A stretch of DNA of 64,000 nucleotides from Microvirga puerhi. Lineage in GTDB: Bacteria; Pseudomonadota; Alphaproteobacteria; Rhizobiales; Beijerinckiaceae. Below are positions 16,590 through 25,307 of this stretch, piece after piece. Both the position numbers and the translations under genes were made by a program. The stretch is taken from assembly GCF_020089865.1 (NCBI RefSeq), contig NZ_JAIRBM010000002.1, positions 1 to 64,000 on the forward strand, read 5' to 3'. Numbering within the stretch: the stretch's first letter is position 1; every line of letters starts with the position of its first letter. The notes under the pieces are model-generated. The model searched no databases. It was given only the letters and a program-made list of their open reading frames with translations, and had not been told where the DNA came from.

Positions 16590-18830
16590 ATGGCGTTGCT
16601 TGATTTATCAGAGCCAGCTTCAGTTACTGAGGGCATTTGTCAGCCGCAGGTGGCTCTTCTCGGCAGCGGCGTCGTTCTGATCATCTGGGACGTCCCTGAA
16701 ACCGTGCGGGCTCCCGCTTCGCTTTCGATCGCCGATGGCGTCGTTATCTCACCGACGGCCTCGTTGCGCCTTGAGCGCAAGGATGGTGGAACCCGACTTC
16801 TCTGGGCGCTCCGGCGACCGGATCAGATGAATCTTCAGATTGGCTTGACAACGGGAACGCTTGGTTCGAGCGCAGAACTCAATCTGTCCACGGAAACTCC
16901 CGTGCCACCTCTCGACGTTCGGGGGCTCTTGGGCGATTTGGCGGAGCAGGCGATTGCTATTCTTGCTTCCACATTGATCAATCTTTGGAGTGGGCTCTTT
17001 CGTCTTCAGCGCAACAGCCTGTTCGTCCGTCACGTGGTCGCTCTCCTCCGCCTATCGAATCCGTCGCCGCAACCAGCGCTCGTCGCTGCACGGGGTATTG
17101 ACGATCTTATTCTCGTACAGACCCCCTTTCCGGACTCCTTTGACAGAATTAATGCCGTCTATCGCATCGGGTCGCGGGGTATCGAACGCCTGAAAGGGCA
17201 GCCGCACCGTGCATCCGTTGGCAAGGGGCGAGCGGTTCTCCATTTTCTTGCTGAGGGAAATGCAGAGAACGAGCAAGCAGCTTGGTTGGTTTTTGCCGGT
17301 GCCGATGGCCTGCAGGCCAGGGTTCTGACCTACCCCGAGAAGAGAGCCCCTAACCTGACCAGCTGGTTGCGGGATCATACGAAGCGTGCGGCCGGATTGC
17401 GCGAGCATCTGTTGATCGAGCTTTCGCAGCTGACGGAGAAAGGTCGCTCCGCTTCGGTTGAGGCGCAGCTCGGCGCCCCGCTCGAGCGACAGCGGGTCAG
17501 CACGGGGCCGGCGGGACTTGCTGCCGAAATCACTTGTGCTCTGTCCACGTCCGCCGGAACTCTTGTCGCTGGCTGGCTTCGTGACCCCCTGAACCTTGTC
17601 GCCGGGATCGCCGCCGTGGGGCGTGACGGAACCGTGCATGAGCTGACGGACGGTGTTCGCCAATATCCGATCACAATAGAGGCGCTGGGTGGGGGAGGGC
17701 GTCTGAATGCAACGGGATTTGCCGCTCTCGCGCCGTCGAACGGCGGCGACACTCCAATTCTTCAGCCGCGCTTTCGACTACTGCTGAAATCCGGTGCCTA
17801 TCATCCTCTCGTACCCGCGCCCCAGCCCTTCGACGCAGCTGAAGCGCGGGCCGCGGCGCTCAGAGCCGTCCCGCCTCAGCATGTCGATGAGCCTCTGCTG
17901 GCAGAGATTTTGAGCCCCGTCATCGGCGATCTGCACCGCCGCGTTCTGGTTCAGGAGAGCCAGCCGAAGCTTCGACAGATTGGTGAGGCCCTGCCGAGGC
18001 CGCGCGTATCGGTGATCATTCCGCTTTACAAGGCGCTGGATTTCCTGCGATTCCAGATTGCAGCTTTCGCGACTGATCCCTGGTTCCGGAAGAATGCCGA
18101 ACTCATTTATGTCTTGGATTCGCCTGAGCAGGCCGCAGAAGTCGAACATCTGCTGCAAGGTTTGCATCTTGTCTATGAGCTGCCCCTGCTTCTCGCAATC
18201 ATGGATCGAAACAGCGGCTACGCTCGCGCCTGTAACGTCGGAGCGTCCCTGGCGCGCGGAGAGGTTCTCGCTCTCGTCAACTCCGACATCATTCCTGTGT
18301 CCAGGAACTGGCTTGCGGAGCTGACCCTGCGTCTCGACAGGCGCAAGCGAATCGGCGCTGTCGGGCCGAAGCTCCTATTTGAGGATGGTTCGCTGCAACA
18401 CGCTGGGATGTTCTTCGAAAAGGATCACCACGGCCGCTGGCTCAATCATCATTATTTCAAAGGCATGCCGCGCCATTATGCACCGGCCACGGAAGAGCGC
18501 CTCGTTCCTGCCGTAACGGGTGCATGTCTCGTCACCTCGCGCGATCTGTTCGAAAAAATTGGAGGTTTCTCCGAGGATTATGTAATCGGTGATTATGAGG
18601 ACAGCGACCTGTGCCTCAAGATCAATGCTGCCGATCAGAAGATCCTCTACACTCCCGAGGTCGAGCTTTATCATCTCGAGCGCAAGTCCATGTCCCTGAA
18701 TCTCGACTACATGAAGGGCGTAGCATGGCAATACAATTGTGCGCTTCACGCCTCCCGCTGGGAAGCGATGATGACGCGCATCATGAGCACACATAGCCGG
18801 GTCGGAAGAACAAGGAGCAAGGCAGCATGA
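16590..18830 (+). CDS. two-part protein with C-terminal family 2 glycosyltransferase
   Basis: A 746-residue cytosolic protein. Residues 1-470 are not a recognised domain but contain a 'TLVAGWLRDPLNLVAGIAAVG' stretch related to modules in two proteins downstream. Residues 471-746 are a GT2 (GT-A fold) enzyme: 'RVSVIIPLYKALDFLRFQIAAF', 'NSGYARACNVGASLARGEVLALVNSD' (donor/metal site near 564), 'VPAVTGACLVTSRDLFEKIGGF' and the catalytic 'GDYEDSDLCLKI' near 670. All key acidic residues are present, so it should be active. ATG 16590 has AAGGA about 11 nt upstream. The donor and acceptor sugars are unknown. The next gene overlaps its stop by 4 bp. Confidence 0.85.
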   Translation: MALLDLSEPASVTEGICQPQVALLGSGVVLIIWDVPETVRAPASLSIADGVVISPTASLRLERKDGGTRLLWALRRPDQMNLQIGLTTGTLGSSAELNLSTETPVPPLDVRGLLGDLAEQAIAILASTLINLWSGLFRLQRNSLFVRHVVALLRLSNPSPQPALVAARGIDDLILVQTPFPDSFDRINAVYRIGSRGIERLKGQPHRASVGKGRAVLHFLAEGNAENEQAAWLVFAGADGLQARVLTYPEKRAPNLTSWLRDHTKRAAGLREHLLIELSQLTEKGRSASVEAQLGAPLERQRVSTGPAGLAAEITCALSTSAGTLVAGWLRDPLNLVAGIAAVGRDGTVHELTDGVRQYPITIEALGGGGRLNATGFAALAPSNGGDTPILQPRFRLLLKSGAYHPLVPAPQPFDAAEARAAALRAVPPQHVDEPLLAEILSPVIGDLHRRVLVQESQPKLRQIGEALPRPRVSVIIPLYKALDFLRFQIAAFATDPWFRKNAELIYVLDSPEQAAEVEHLLQGLHLVYELPLLLAIMDRNSGYARACNVGASLARGEVLALVNSDIIPVSRNWLAELTLRLDRRKRIGAVGPKLLFEDGSLQHAGMFFEKDHHGRWLNHHYFKGMPRHYAPATEERLVPAVTGACLVTSRDLFEKIGGFSEDYVIGDYEDSDLCLKINAADQKILYTPEVELYHLERKSMSLNLDYMKGVAWQYNCALHASRWEAMMTRIMSTHSRVGRTRSKAA

Positions 18831-19663
18831 ATGCGCAGGTCGGCAACCGCGTCGCAGTCCATCAACCGTTGCTCTCGACTCAGGAGGAGCAGCGCCTCTC
18901 GGTGATCATGGAGACGGTCGAGCGCAATCGTTTCCTCCCTGCGCCGACACCAGAGAATGTTTTTGTCGGAGATGGGGACTATCGTGCCATCGGTGCTGAG
19001 TATCTCGGGCATTTCGTGCGCCTTGGAGGACTTAAGCCGTCACATCGCGTGCTGGATGTCGGATGCGGGATCGGTCGTATGGCTGTCCCTCTGACGCAAT
19101 ACCTGGATGGAGAGGCCTCACGTTATGAGGGGGTCGATCCTGTAAAGGATGGGATCGAGTGGTGCGTCCAGAACATCACGTCGGTATACCCGCACTTCAG
19201 ATTCTGTCAGATCGACCTGGCTCATGAACTCTATAACCCGGGTGGGGCTCTCGGCGGACACGAAGTTGTGCTGCCGTTCTCCGATGCAAGTTTCGATTTC
19301 ATCGCCATGGTCTCGGTTGCAACGCATCTGCCGATTGCAGAGATTGCGGCATACTCAAGAGAGATCAGGCGGCTGCTATCCCCGGTTGGACGATTGTTCA
19401 TGACCACGTTCTTGGTCCTGGACGGCGATCTTGAGCGGGAGAACGCACGGCCGAAATTCGTACCTGGAAAAGATCCAGGAACCTGGTACGGCGCTCCTGA
19501 TGCGCCGCTGGCCGCCATTGGGTTCGACCGGAACCTCGTCGAACAGGCCGTTCGTGAAGCTGGCCTTCAGATCGAATGCGTCAGCCTGGGGCATTGGCGC
19601 GGTATCGACAGCATGCATTATCAGGATGTCGTCATCGCGACGTCGCCCGGAAAGGCTGCCTGA
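18827..19663 (+). CDS. class I SAM-dependent methyltransferase
   Basis: A 278-residue Rossmann-fold methyltransferase. Motif I 'HRVLDVGCGIGRMAVPLTQYL' binds SAM, 'YEGVDPVKDGIEWC' is motif II, and 'FPFSDASFDFIAMVSVATHL'-like 'LPFSDASFDFIAMVSVATHL' is motif III/IV. The start overlaps the upstream glycosyltransferase stop (ATGA), and a GT4 gene follows after 2 bp. In glycan clusters such enzymes often methylate sugar hydroxyls or cap chains; that role here is an inference from context. Confidence 0.87.
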   Translation: MNAQVGNRVAVHQPLLSTQEEQRLSVIMETVERNRFLPAPTPENVFVGDGDYRAIGAEYLGHFVRLGGLKPSHRVLDVGCGIGRMAVPLTQYLDGEASRYEGVDPVKDGIEWCVQNITSVYPHFRFCQIDLAHELYNPGGALGGHEVVLPFSDASFDFIAMVSVATHLPIAEIAAYSREIRRLLSPVGRLFMTTFLVLDGDLERENARPKFVPGKDPGTWYGAPDAPLAAIGFDRNLVEQAVREAGLQIECVSLGHWRGIDSMHYQDVVIATSPGKAA

Positions 19664-19665
19664 CC

Positions 19666-20925
19666 ATGCGCGTTCTCGTGGTCGCACACAATCATCCGGA
19701 TCTTCATCCCGGCGGAACGGAAATCTTCGCCCACGATCTCTTTCGTGAACTCCGCTCGCGATCGGACGTGAAGGCTCTGTTCCTCGCTGCGACAAATCGG
19801 GTCCATCGGGAACCTCGTCCAGGCACGAATTTTCAAACCGTGACAGATGCGCCGGACGAGGTTGTGCTCTGGAGCGGTCATTTCGATCACTTCTATTTGA
19901 GCCAGACTGACACCTACGGGATCGTCCCTCCGATCGTCGCGCTGCTTCAGGAATTTCGCCCTGACGTCGTTCATATCCATCACGTGCTGCTCTTGGGAGT
20001 TGAATTCATCGCGATCGTGCGCCGCACGCTGCCGCAGGCTCGGATCGTCATGACCCTCCACGACTACTATGCGATCTGTGCGCACGATGGCCTCATGATG
20101 CGGACGAAGGGGAAGGAGCGCTGTGATCGCGCTTCGCCGAACCGCTGTGGCGCCTGCTTCCCGGATGTCTCAGCGGATCGGTTTCTGCTGCGGGAGCGGC
20201 ATATCAAGACGCTTCTCTCGCAAGTCGATCATTTCATTGCGCCAAGCCGATTCATCAAGGAACGCTTCGTAGCATGGGGCTTGCCGGAGAGCCTGATCGA
20301 AGTTGTGACGAACGGGCGTCCCAATGCGGAGGTCGCTGCGCATCGGTCAACCTCCGACGCGCGGCGCTCCGTTTTCGGATATTTCGGAAATCTCAATCCG
20401 TGGAAGGGGGCGCCTGTTCTGCTGAAGGCGGTCCAGCAGCTTGTCGCTGAGGGTTTGGACGATTTTGAACTTCGCCTCCACGGCGGAGCACCCTTTCAGT
20501 CCGAGGAGTTTATCGATGAGATCGAAACGCTCATCGATCGGAACGGCGGCCACGTTGTTCGGCTTGGTCCCTATCGGAGGCAAGACATTCCGGATCTCAT
20601 GGCGAACGTGGATTGGGTCGTCATGCCTTCGATCTGGTGGGAGAACGCTCCCCTTGTGATCCAAGAGGCTTTCCATCATCGTCGACCCGTCATCACAAGC
20701 GGGATCGGCGGCATGGCCGAAGCCGTGCATGACGGTATCAATGGACTTCACGTCCGTCCGAACGATCCGATAGCGCTTGCGCGAGCAATGAAGCGGGCCG
20801 TCGAAGAGCCCGGTCTTTGGGCAAGCCTTGTCGATGGCATTCGACAGCCCCCAACCATGTCGGCGACAGTCGATCAACACCTCGAACTCTATCGTGGTGC
20901 CGGCGCCTCGGCGCAGGCCGCCTGA
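19666..20925 (+). CDS. family 4 glycosyltransferase
   Basis: A 419-residue GT-B fold retaining glycosyltransferase. It opens 'MRVLVVAHNHPDLHPGGTEIFAHDL' with the acceptor-side GGTE loop. The C-terminal donor half has 'FGYFGNLNPWKGAPVLLKAV', 'RLGPYRRQDIPDLMANVDWVVMPSIWWENAPLVIQEAFHHRRPVITSGIGGMAE' with the EX7E-type catalytic region, and 'DGINGLHVRPND'. A Cys/His cluster in the middle (AIC-AHDG, then RC, NRCGAC) is shared with the second GT4 at 23967. ATG 19666 is 2 bp after the methyltransferase stop. Sugar specificity is unknown. Confidence 0.88.
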   Translation: MRVLVVAHNHPDLHPGGTEIFAHDLFRELRSRSDVKALFLAATNRVHREPRPGTNFQTVTDAPDEVVLWSGHFDHFYLSQTDTYGIVPPIVALLQEFRPDVVHIHHVLLLGVEFIAIVRRTLPQARIVMTLHDYYAICAHDGLMMRTKGKERCDRASPNRCGACFPDVSADRFLLRERHIKTLLSQVDHFIAPSRFIKERFVAWGLPESLIEVVTNGRPNAEVAAHRSTSDARRSVFGYFGNLNPWKGAPVLLKAVQQLVAEGLDDFELRLHGGAPFQSEEFIDEIETLIDRNGGHVVRLGPYRRQDIPDLMANVDWVVMPSIWWENAPLVIQEAFHHRRPVITSGIGGMAEAVHDGINGLHVRPNDPIALARAMKRAVEEPGLWASLVDGIRQPPTMSATVDQHLELYRGAGASAQAA

Positions 20926-20944
20926 CACAGGGAGCGGTGATCCG

Positions 20945-21703
20945 ATGAGCATTGCAGAAGTCAAGAAGTCCCCCGTCCAGGGAAATATGATCCCCTCAAG
21001 TCAGATTCAGGGGCGGCTGGACGCGGTAGAGAGCCGCCGTCTCTACGGCTGGGTGTGGGATCGCAATCGTCCCGAAGAGCGCTGCCTCGTTCGCGTTCTC
21101 CTTCGGGGACGCACAGTTGCCTCCGCCACCGCCGATCGCCCTCGTATCGATCTGCGACGCAACGGCATCGGCGATGGCGCCTATGCGTTCGAGGTTGAGC
21201 TTCCTGAAACGGTGAGCCAGGAGCTAGGCGATCTTGAGGTCGTCGCAGTGTCGCGCAAGACCGGAGAGGAGATCGTTCTCCCGGCTCCAAGCCGGGACGA
21301 GCGAGCGGCCGAAGCAGTTATCAGCGCCCCGCTCAACAGGGTGCTGCAGCAGCTGGAAGTTCTCATTGCTGCGCAACATCGATCGCAGATCATGTTGCGC
21401 GAGGCCGCCGAAGCCATGCGCGAGACGGCAGAGCAGGTGGAGAAGATGTCCTCAAAAGAGGATGGTATCGGCGCAGCGCTCGATGTGGTGCGATCCAACC
21501 ACGGCGAGCTTGCTCAGAGAATCGCGGATGTCGAAATTTTCCACATGCGTTTCGACAAAATGATCGCGGGCTTCGACGATCGCATCAAGGATCTCACCAC
21601 GGCCGCCGACCGTCCGATACGGCGCGCCATCGCTGTCCTAATGATGCTTGCTGGTCTCTCCGCTATCAGCGCCGTGTCCACCCTCGTGATCGCTTTACGA
21701 TAG
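20945..21703 (+). CDS. unknown protein with GW-type module, coiled coil and C-terminal membrane helix
   Basis: A 252-residue protein I do not recognise by name. Residues 20-90 ('QGRLDAVESRRLYGWVWDRNRPEERCLVRVLLRGRTVA' onward to 'GAYAFEVELP') resemble a small beta-sandwich module found in sugar-cluster proteins; similar GW-D stretches are in the two large GT2-type neighbours. Residues 110-215 are helical with heptad-like pattern, probably a coiled coil. The C-terminus has one membrane helix 'AIAVLMMLAGLSAISAVSTLVIAL'. It may tether or scaffold the glycosyltransferases at the inner membrane (inference). ATG 20945 follows GGGAGCGG. No catalytic motif is visible. Confidence 0.7.
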   Translation: MSIAEVKKSPVQGNMIPSSQIQGRLDAVESRRLYGWVWDRNRPEERCLVRVLLRGRTVASATADRPRIDLRRNGIGDGAYAFEVELPETVSQELGDLEVVAVSRKTGEEIVLPAPSRDERAAEAVISAPLNRVLQQLEVLIAAQHRSQIMLREAAEAMRETAEQVEKMSSKEDGIGAALDVVRSNHGELAQRIADVEIFHMRFDKMIAGFDDRIKDLTTAADRPIRRAIAVLMMLAGLSAISAVSTLVIALR

Positions 21704-21711
21704 AGGTAAGG

Positions 21712-23970
21712 ATGACCATTGCCGTACGTCATGCACCGCAACAGGATTTCCCGCAGGCGCCGCGTTCCGAATATTCTGGGGGCGGTGCCTTTCTCGCCGA
21801 TCAGATGAGTCTTCCGACCGACGGCGAGACGGTGATTGCGTCTCCGGTGGGAGAGGACCTGCTGCTCGTCAGCGGTGTCACGGATTCCATGTCAGGCGCG
21901 GTGCCGGTGCTGCTCAACGGAGATCCCGCGCTATCGATGACGGCGAACGTCGTGACCTGGAGGCGCAATGCGGCTCCGGAGGCCAGCGTCGGTTTTGTTG
22001 CCATAATTCCGGTCAAGGTTGCGGGACGCGTCCGGATCCGTTCCATCGTCATGCGCCGAAAGGGACAGCCGGCGCGCTATACGCTCATCAGGCGGGCACT
22101 GCCGTTGATGAGCTTCATGAACATCGTCTCCGTGGATGCCGAAGGGGAGTTCCCACGCGTCGCTGATGGCGTGGCGCAAGCTCTCGTGAGCGGTAGGGCA
22201 GAGCCCGGTCGCGTCGCCGCGGCTCTGTCGATGTTGACCGCGACAGCTCGGACGGACGGCTTCGTCGAGGTCATGGGGATGCTCGATACCGGAGAAATCC
22301 TCCTTCAGGGTTGGTCCAGCGAACTGCCCATCGATAAATCGCGTCTGATCGTCTCGCATGAGGGCCTCGTCACTGGCGAGTTCTTGGCGGCGAAGGTACA
22401 GCGAGAAGACCTGGGCGAGCGAGGTTACGGATTCGTCGGAATCTTTGACGCTGGTGAGGTTCAAGTCGAGCTCGACCGAATGCAGCGCCTGTTTTTCCGT
22501 GGGCCGCAAGGCTGGCGCGCGCTGGAGATCTATGACAAGCGGGTCCATCTGCCCCCCATCGATATCCCAGCCCATGTCCGCGACGTCCTCCCTCGGATGG
22601 AGGCCAGCGTCGAGACATTGTCTGTGCTCAAGAAGATGGGCGCACGTTTCGATGGACGCGACACGGTCTCTGCCTTGAAGGAGCCAGTCCGCATCGGAAT
22701 GGACATGGTTTTGGAACTGCCGAAGGGCGGAATGCTGGTCAGCGGCTGGATGCTCGATCCGGAGCAGGCGGTGAGCGAAGTCATTCTCCATGCAGGCCGG
22801 CAATCCAGCAGGATCGAGGTCGATTGGACGCGGCTGTCGCGGCCCGACGTGACGACTGCCTTCCAGCAGGATCCTGCCTTTGGTCACAGCGTCGACCCCC
22901 ACCGGCACGATCACGGATTTCTGGCCTTTGTCACTGAGCTCTCCAGTCAGAACCAGGAACCGGTCTACTTCGAGATCAAGGTGGGCGATGAAACGTCGGC
23001 GTTCTATCCGCTCAAGTCCGTGCGGGCTACGTCGCGTCGCGCTCTCGACAGGATCATGACCGCGCTTGATCCCCGTTCTGCAGCCACAAGCATGGCGATC
23101 GAAGGGCATCTCGGCCCGATGATCCAGGCCTTTGAACATCCCAAACCCCGGGCCGTTGAGAAACGCGACTACGGCTATGACGAAAGTACAGCTGAGCTGG
23201 GTCTTGTCCTCGGCGGCGGTCGCGATGCCGAGGACGTCCTCATTACGCTTTCGCTCTTGGCCCTCGATCCCGAGATGCATCAGATCCCGATTCTGATCTG
23301 CGTCCCCATGGAGCTCTTCTCCCGGATCGCGGCAGAGGTACAGCGGCTCGCAAGCTTCTATGGTCTCGGGGTTCGGCTCGTGGGCGCCGACGGGGTCCAG
23401 GATACCTGTGACGCGCTGGAAGCAGCTGTCCAGGCTACGAATGTCTCAACGCTTGTTTTCCTCTCGTCGGGTGTCCTGCCCCGTCGCCGCGGTTGGCTTT
23501 CCGTTCTCGAGAGAGCGTATCGCAAACGCGGCGGCAAGGCCCTCGTCAGCCCGACGATTGTGTTCGAAGACAACTCTATTTGTTTCGCCGGAACGAAGCT
23601 CGATCCGAAGGGACGTCGGCTGGTCGACAGTTATCTCGGATATCCCTGCGATGTGGTTCGTGATGCAGAGCCCGCGGAAGTCATGGCCGGATCGACTGCA
23701 TGCTGCATTCTCTCGCGGTCCGCTTTCCACGACATCGGCGGATTCAGCCAAAATTACCTGAGCGTCAAGGAAAAGGCGCGCGATCTGTGTCTCAAGCTCA
23801 AACTGGCTGGAACGCCATCCGTCTGGTTGCCTGATGTCGAAATGATCGCGGCAGACGGCGAGTCCGTTCAAGCCAGTCTTCCATGGCAACGGCTGGTCCA
23901 GCATGTTGATCGCTGGAGCTTCGACAAGCGCTGGTCTCTTCTTGTTGCCAATATGAGAGGGGTCGAATGA
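21712..23970 (+). CDS. large GT2-like protein with degraded catalytic motifs
   Basis: A 752-residue protein built like the 746-residue one at 16590. Two GW-type modules are visible ('GEILLQGWSSELPIDKSRLIVSHEG' near residue 190; 'GGMLVSGWMLDPEQAVSEVILHAGR' near 340). The C-terminal 270 residues resemble a GT2 domain ('ALVSPTIVFEDNSICFAGTKLD', 'MAGSTACCILSRSAFHDIGGFSQNY'). Where the active paralog has the NSD metal site this protein reads 'FLSSGVLP', and where it has GDYEDSDLCLKI it reads 'VKEKARDLCLKL'. The metal and base acids are therefore missing, suggesting a non-catalytic partner or lectin-like role (inference). It overlaps the next gene by 4 bp. Confidence 0.78.
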   Translation: MTIAVRHAPQQDFPQAPRSEYSGGGAFLADQMSLPTDGETVIASPVGEDLLLVSGVTDSMSGAVPVLLNGDPALSMTANVVTWRRNAAPEASVGFVAIIPVKVAGRVRIRSIVMRRKGQPARYTLIRRALPLMSFMNIVSVDAEGEFPRVADGVAQALVSGRAEPGRVAAALSMLTATARTDGFVEVMGMLDTGEILLQGWSSELPIDKSRLIVSHEGLVTGEFLAAKVQREDLGERGYGFVGIFDAGEVQVELDRMQRLFFRGPQGWRALEIYDKRVHLPPIDIPAHVRDVLPRMEASVETLSVLKKMGARFDGRDTVSALKEPVRIGMDMVLELPKGGMLVSGWMLDPEQAVSEVILHAGRQSSRIEVDWTRLSRPDVTTAFQQDPAFGHSVDPHRHDHGFLAFVTELSSQNQEPVYFEIKVGDETSAFYPLKSVRATSRRALDRIMTALDPRSAATSMAIEGHLGPMIQAFEHPKPRAVEKRDYGYDESTAELGLVLGGGRDAEDVLITLSLLALDPEMHQIPILICVPMELFSRIAAEVQRLASFYGLGVRLVGADGVQDTCDALEAAVQATNVSTLVFLSSGVLPRRRGWLSVLERAYRKRGGKALVSPTIVFEDNSICFAGTKLDPKGRRLVDSYLGYPCDVVRDAEPAEVMAGSTACCILSRSAFHDIGGFSQNYLSVKEKARDLCLKLKLAGTPSVWLPDVEMIAADGESVQASLPWQRLVQHVDRWSFDKRWSLLVANMRGVE

Positions 23971-25265
23971 CTTACCATCCTTTGCGCGTTCTTGTCGTCT
24001 CTCATGGCCATCCGAGCTTTTCGCTCGGAGGGGCAGAGGTGGCATCCTACAACCTCCACAAGGGCCTGAATGCCCTGGAGGAGGTTAACTCGCGCTTCCT
24101 GGCTCGCGTAGGTCATCCCGTGGTGCGTCACGGAAGAACTGCGCTTCTCAGCCTTCGTCAGAAGGAAGGGGAAATTCTTTACCACGCAGACGACTATGAT
24201 CATTTCTTCCTCTCCAATCGCAACACGGAGGAAATCGAGCGAGACTTCATGCGGGTAGTGCTCGATCTGAAGCCCGACGTGATTCACTTCCATCACTTCA
24301 TCGGGCTCGGACTGGAATGCCTCTATGCTGTGCGCAAGGCATTGCCGGATGCGGTGATCGTCGTCACCTTCCACGAATTCCTATCGATCTGCCACCACCA
24401 TGGTCAGATGGTAAAGACCCGCAACAACAATCTGTGCCGTCAGGCCTCACCGGCAGACTGCAATGCGTGCTTCCCGGACATCTCGCCCGCGCGGTTCCTG
24501 CGACGCGAGAATTTCGTACGCGGTCTGCTGGAGTTGGCCGATCATTTCGTCTCGCCAAGCCACTTTCTTGTCGACCGGTATGTGGATTGGGGGCTTGACC
24601 GCTCGAGGTTCACGGTCATCGAGAACGGCCTTGATATCGCCGAACCGGCACCGCCACGCGTCCTTGCTCCAGGCACCCGTCGCGCACGCTTCGCGTATTT
24701 TGGACAGATCACATCCTTCAAGGGTGTCGATGTTCTCCTGGATGCTGTCGCCCGGATTCCGGAGGCTGTGTGGGGTGATGATGCGCAGCTGATGATTTTC
24801 GGAGGCAATCTCGAACGTCAGCCGGAGGCCTACCAGCAGAAGATCGGGAAGCTTATCGAGCAGGCCGGGCCGCGTGCGCGGTTCTATGGTGCCTATCAGA
24901 ATGTCGAGATGCCCCGTCTCATGCAGTCCATCGATTGGACGATCATCCCATCGATCTGGTGGGAGAACTCGCCGATCGTCATCCAGGAATCGTTCTTCCA
25001 TGGTCGACCGATGATCTGCAGCAATATCGGCGGCATGGCCGAGAAGATCACAGATGGCGTCAATGGGCTTCATTTCAGGGCGGGCTCGTCCGAGGATCTC
25101 ATTGATCGCATGACGGAGGCTCTGACCAAGCCGGATCTATGGGATCAACTTCGCACAGGAATCCAGAAGCCGATCGATTACCGCATGTCTGCGCAGAAGC
25201 ACCTCGATCTCTATTACACGATTGCCACCAACCGCGACGTTACGCCGGCCGCACGGTCGGCCTGA
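23967..25265 (+). CDS. family 4 glycosyltransferase, paralog of the 19666 gene
   Basis: A 432-residue GT-B enzyme. 'LRVLVVSHGHPSFSLGGAEVASYNL' is the N-terminal loop, and 'ARFAYFGQITSFKGVDVLLDAVARI', 'PSIWWENSPIVIQESFFHGRPMICSNIGGMAEKITDGVNGLHF' form the donor site. It shares with the first GT4 the Cys/His pattern 'SICHHHG...LCRQASPADCNACFPDISPARFLRRE'. The two probably add neighbouring residues of one glycan, or the same sugar type. The start overlaps the upstream stop (ATGA). The first ten residues (MTYHPLRVLV) show the start is close to the fold. Confidence 0.88.
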   Translation: MTYHPLRVLVVSHGHPSFSLGGAEVASYNLHKGLNALEEVNSRFLARVGHPVVRHGRTALLSLRQKEGEILYHADDYDHFFLSNRNTEEIERDFMRVVLDLKPDVIHFHHFIGLGLECLYAVRKALPDAVIVVTFHEFLSICHHHGQMVKTRNNNLCRQASPADCNACFPDISPARFLRRENFVRGLLELADHFVSPSHFLVDRYVDWGLDRSRFTVIENGLDIAEPAPPRVLAPGTRRARFAYFGQITSFKGVDVLLDAVARIPEAVWGDDAQLMIFGGNLERQPEAYQQKIGKLIEQAGPRARFYGAYQNVEMPRLMQSIDWTIIPSIWWENSPIVIQESFFHGRPMICSNIGGMAEKITDGVNGLHFRAGSSEDLIDRMTEALTKPDLWDQLRTGIQKPIDYRMSAQKHLDLYYTIATNRDVTPAARSA

Positions 25266-25307
25266 TATTCATTCAGCACTTAAATTGCAGCCAGAAGGAG
25301 AGAGAAT

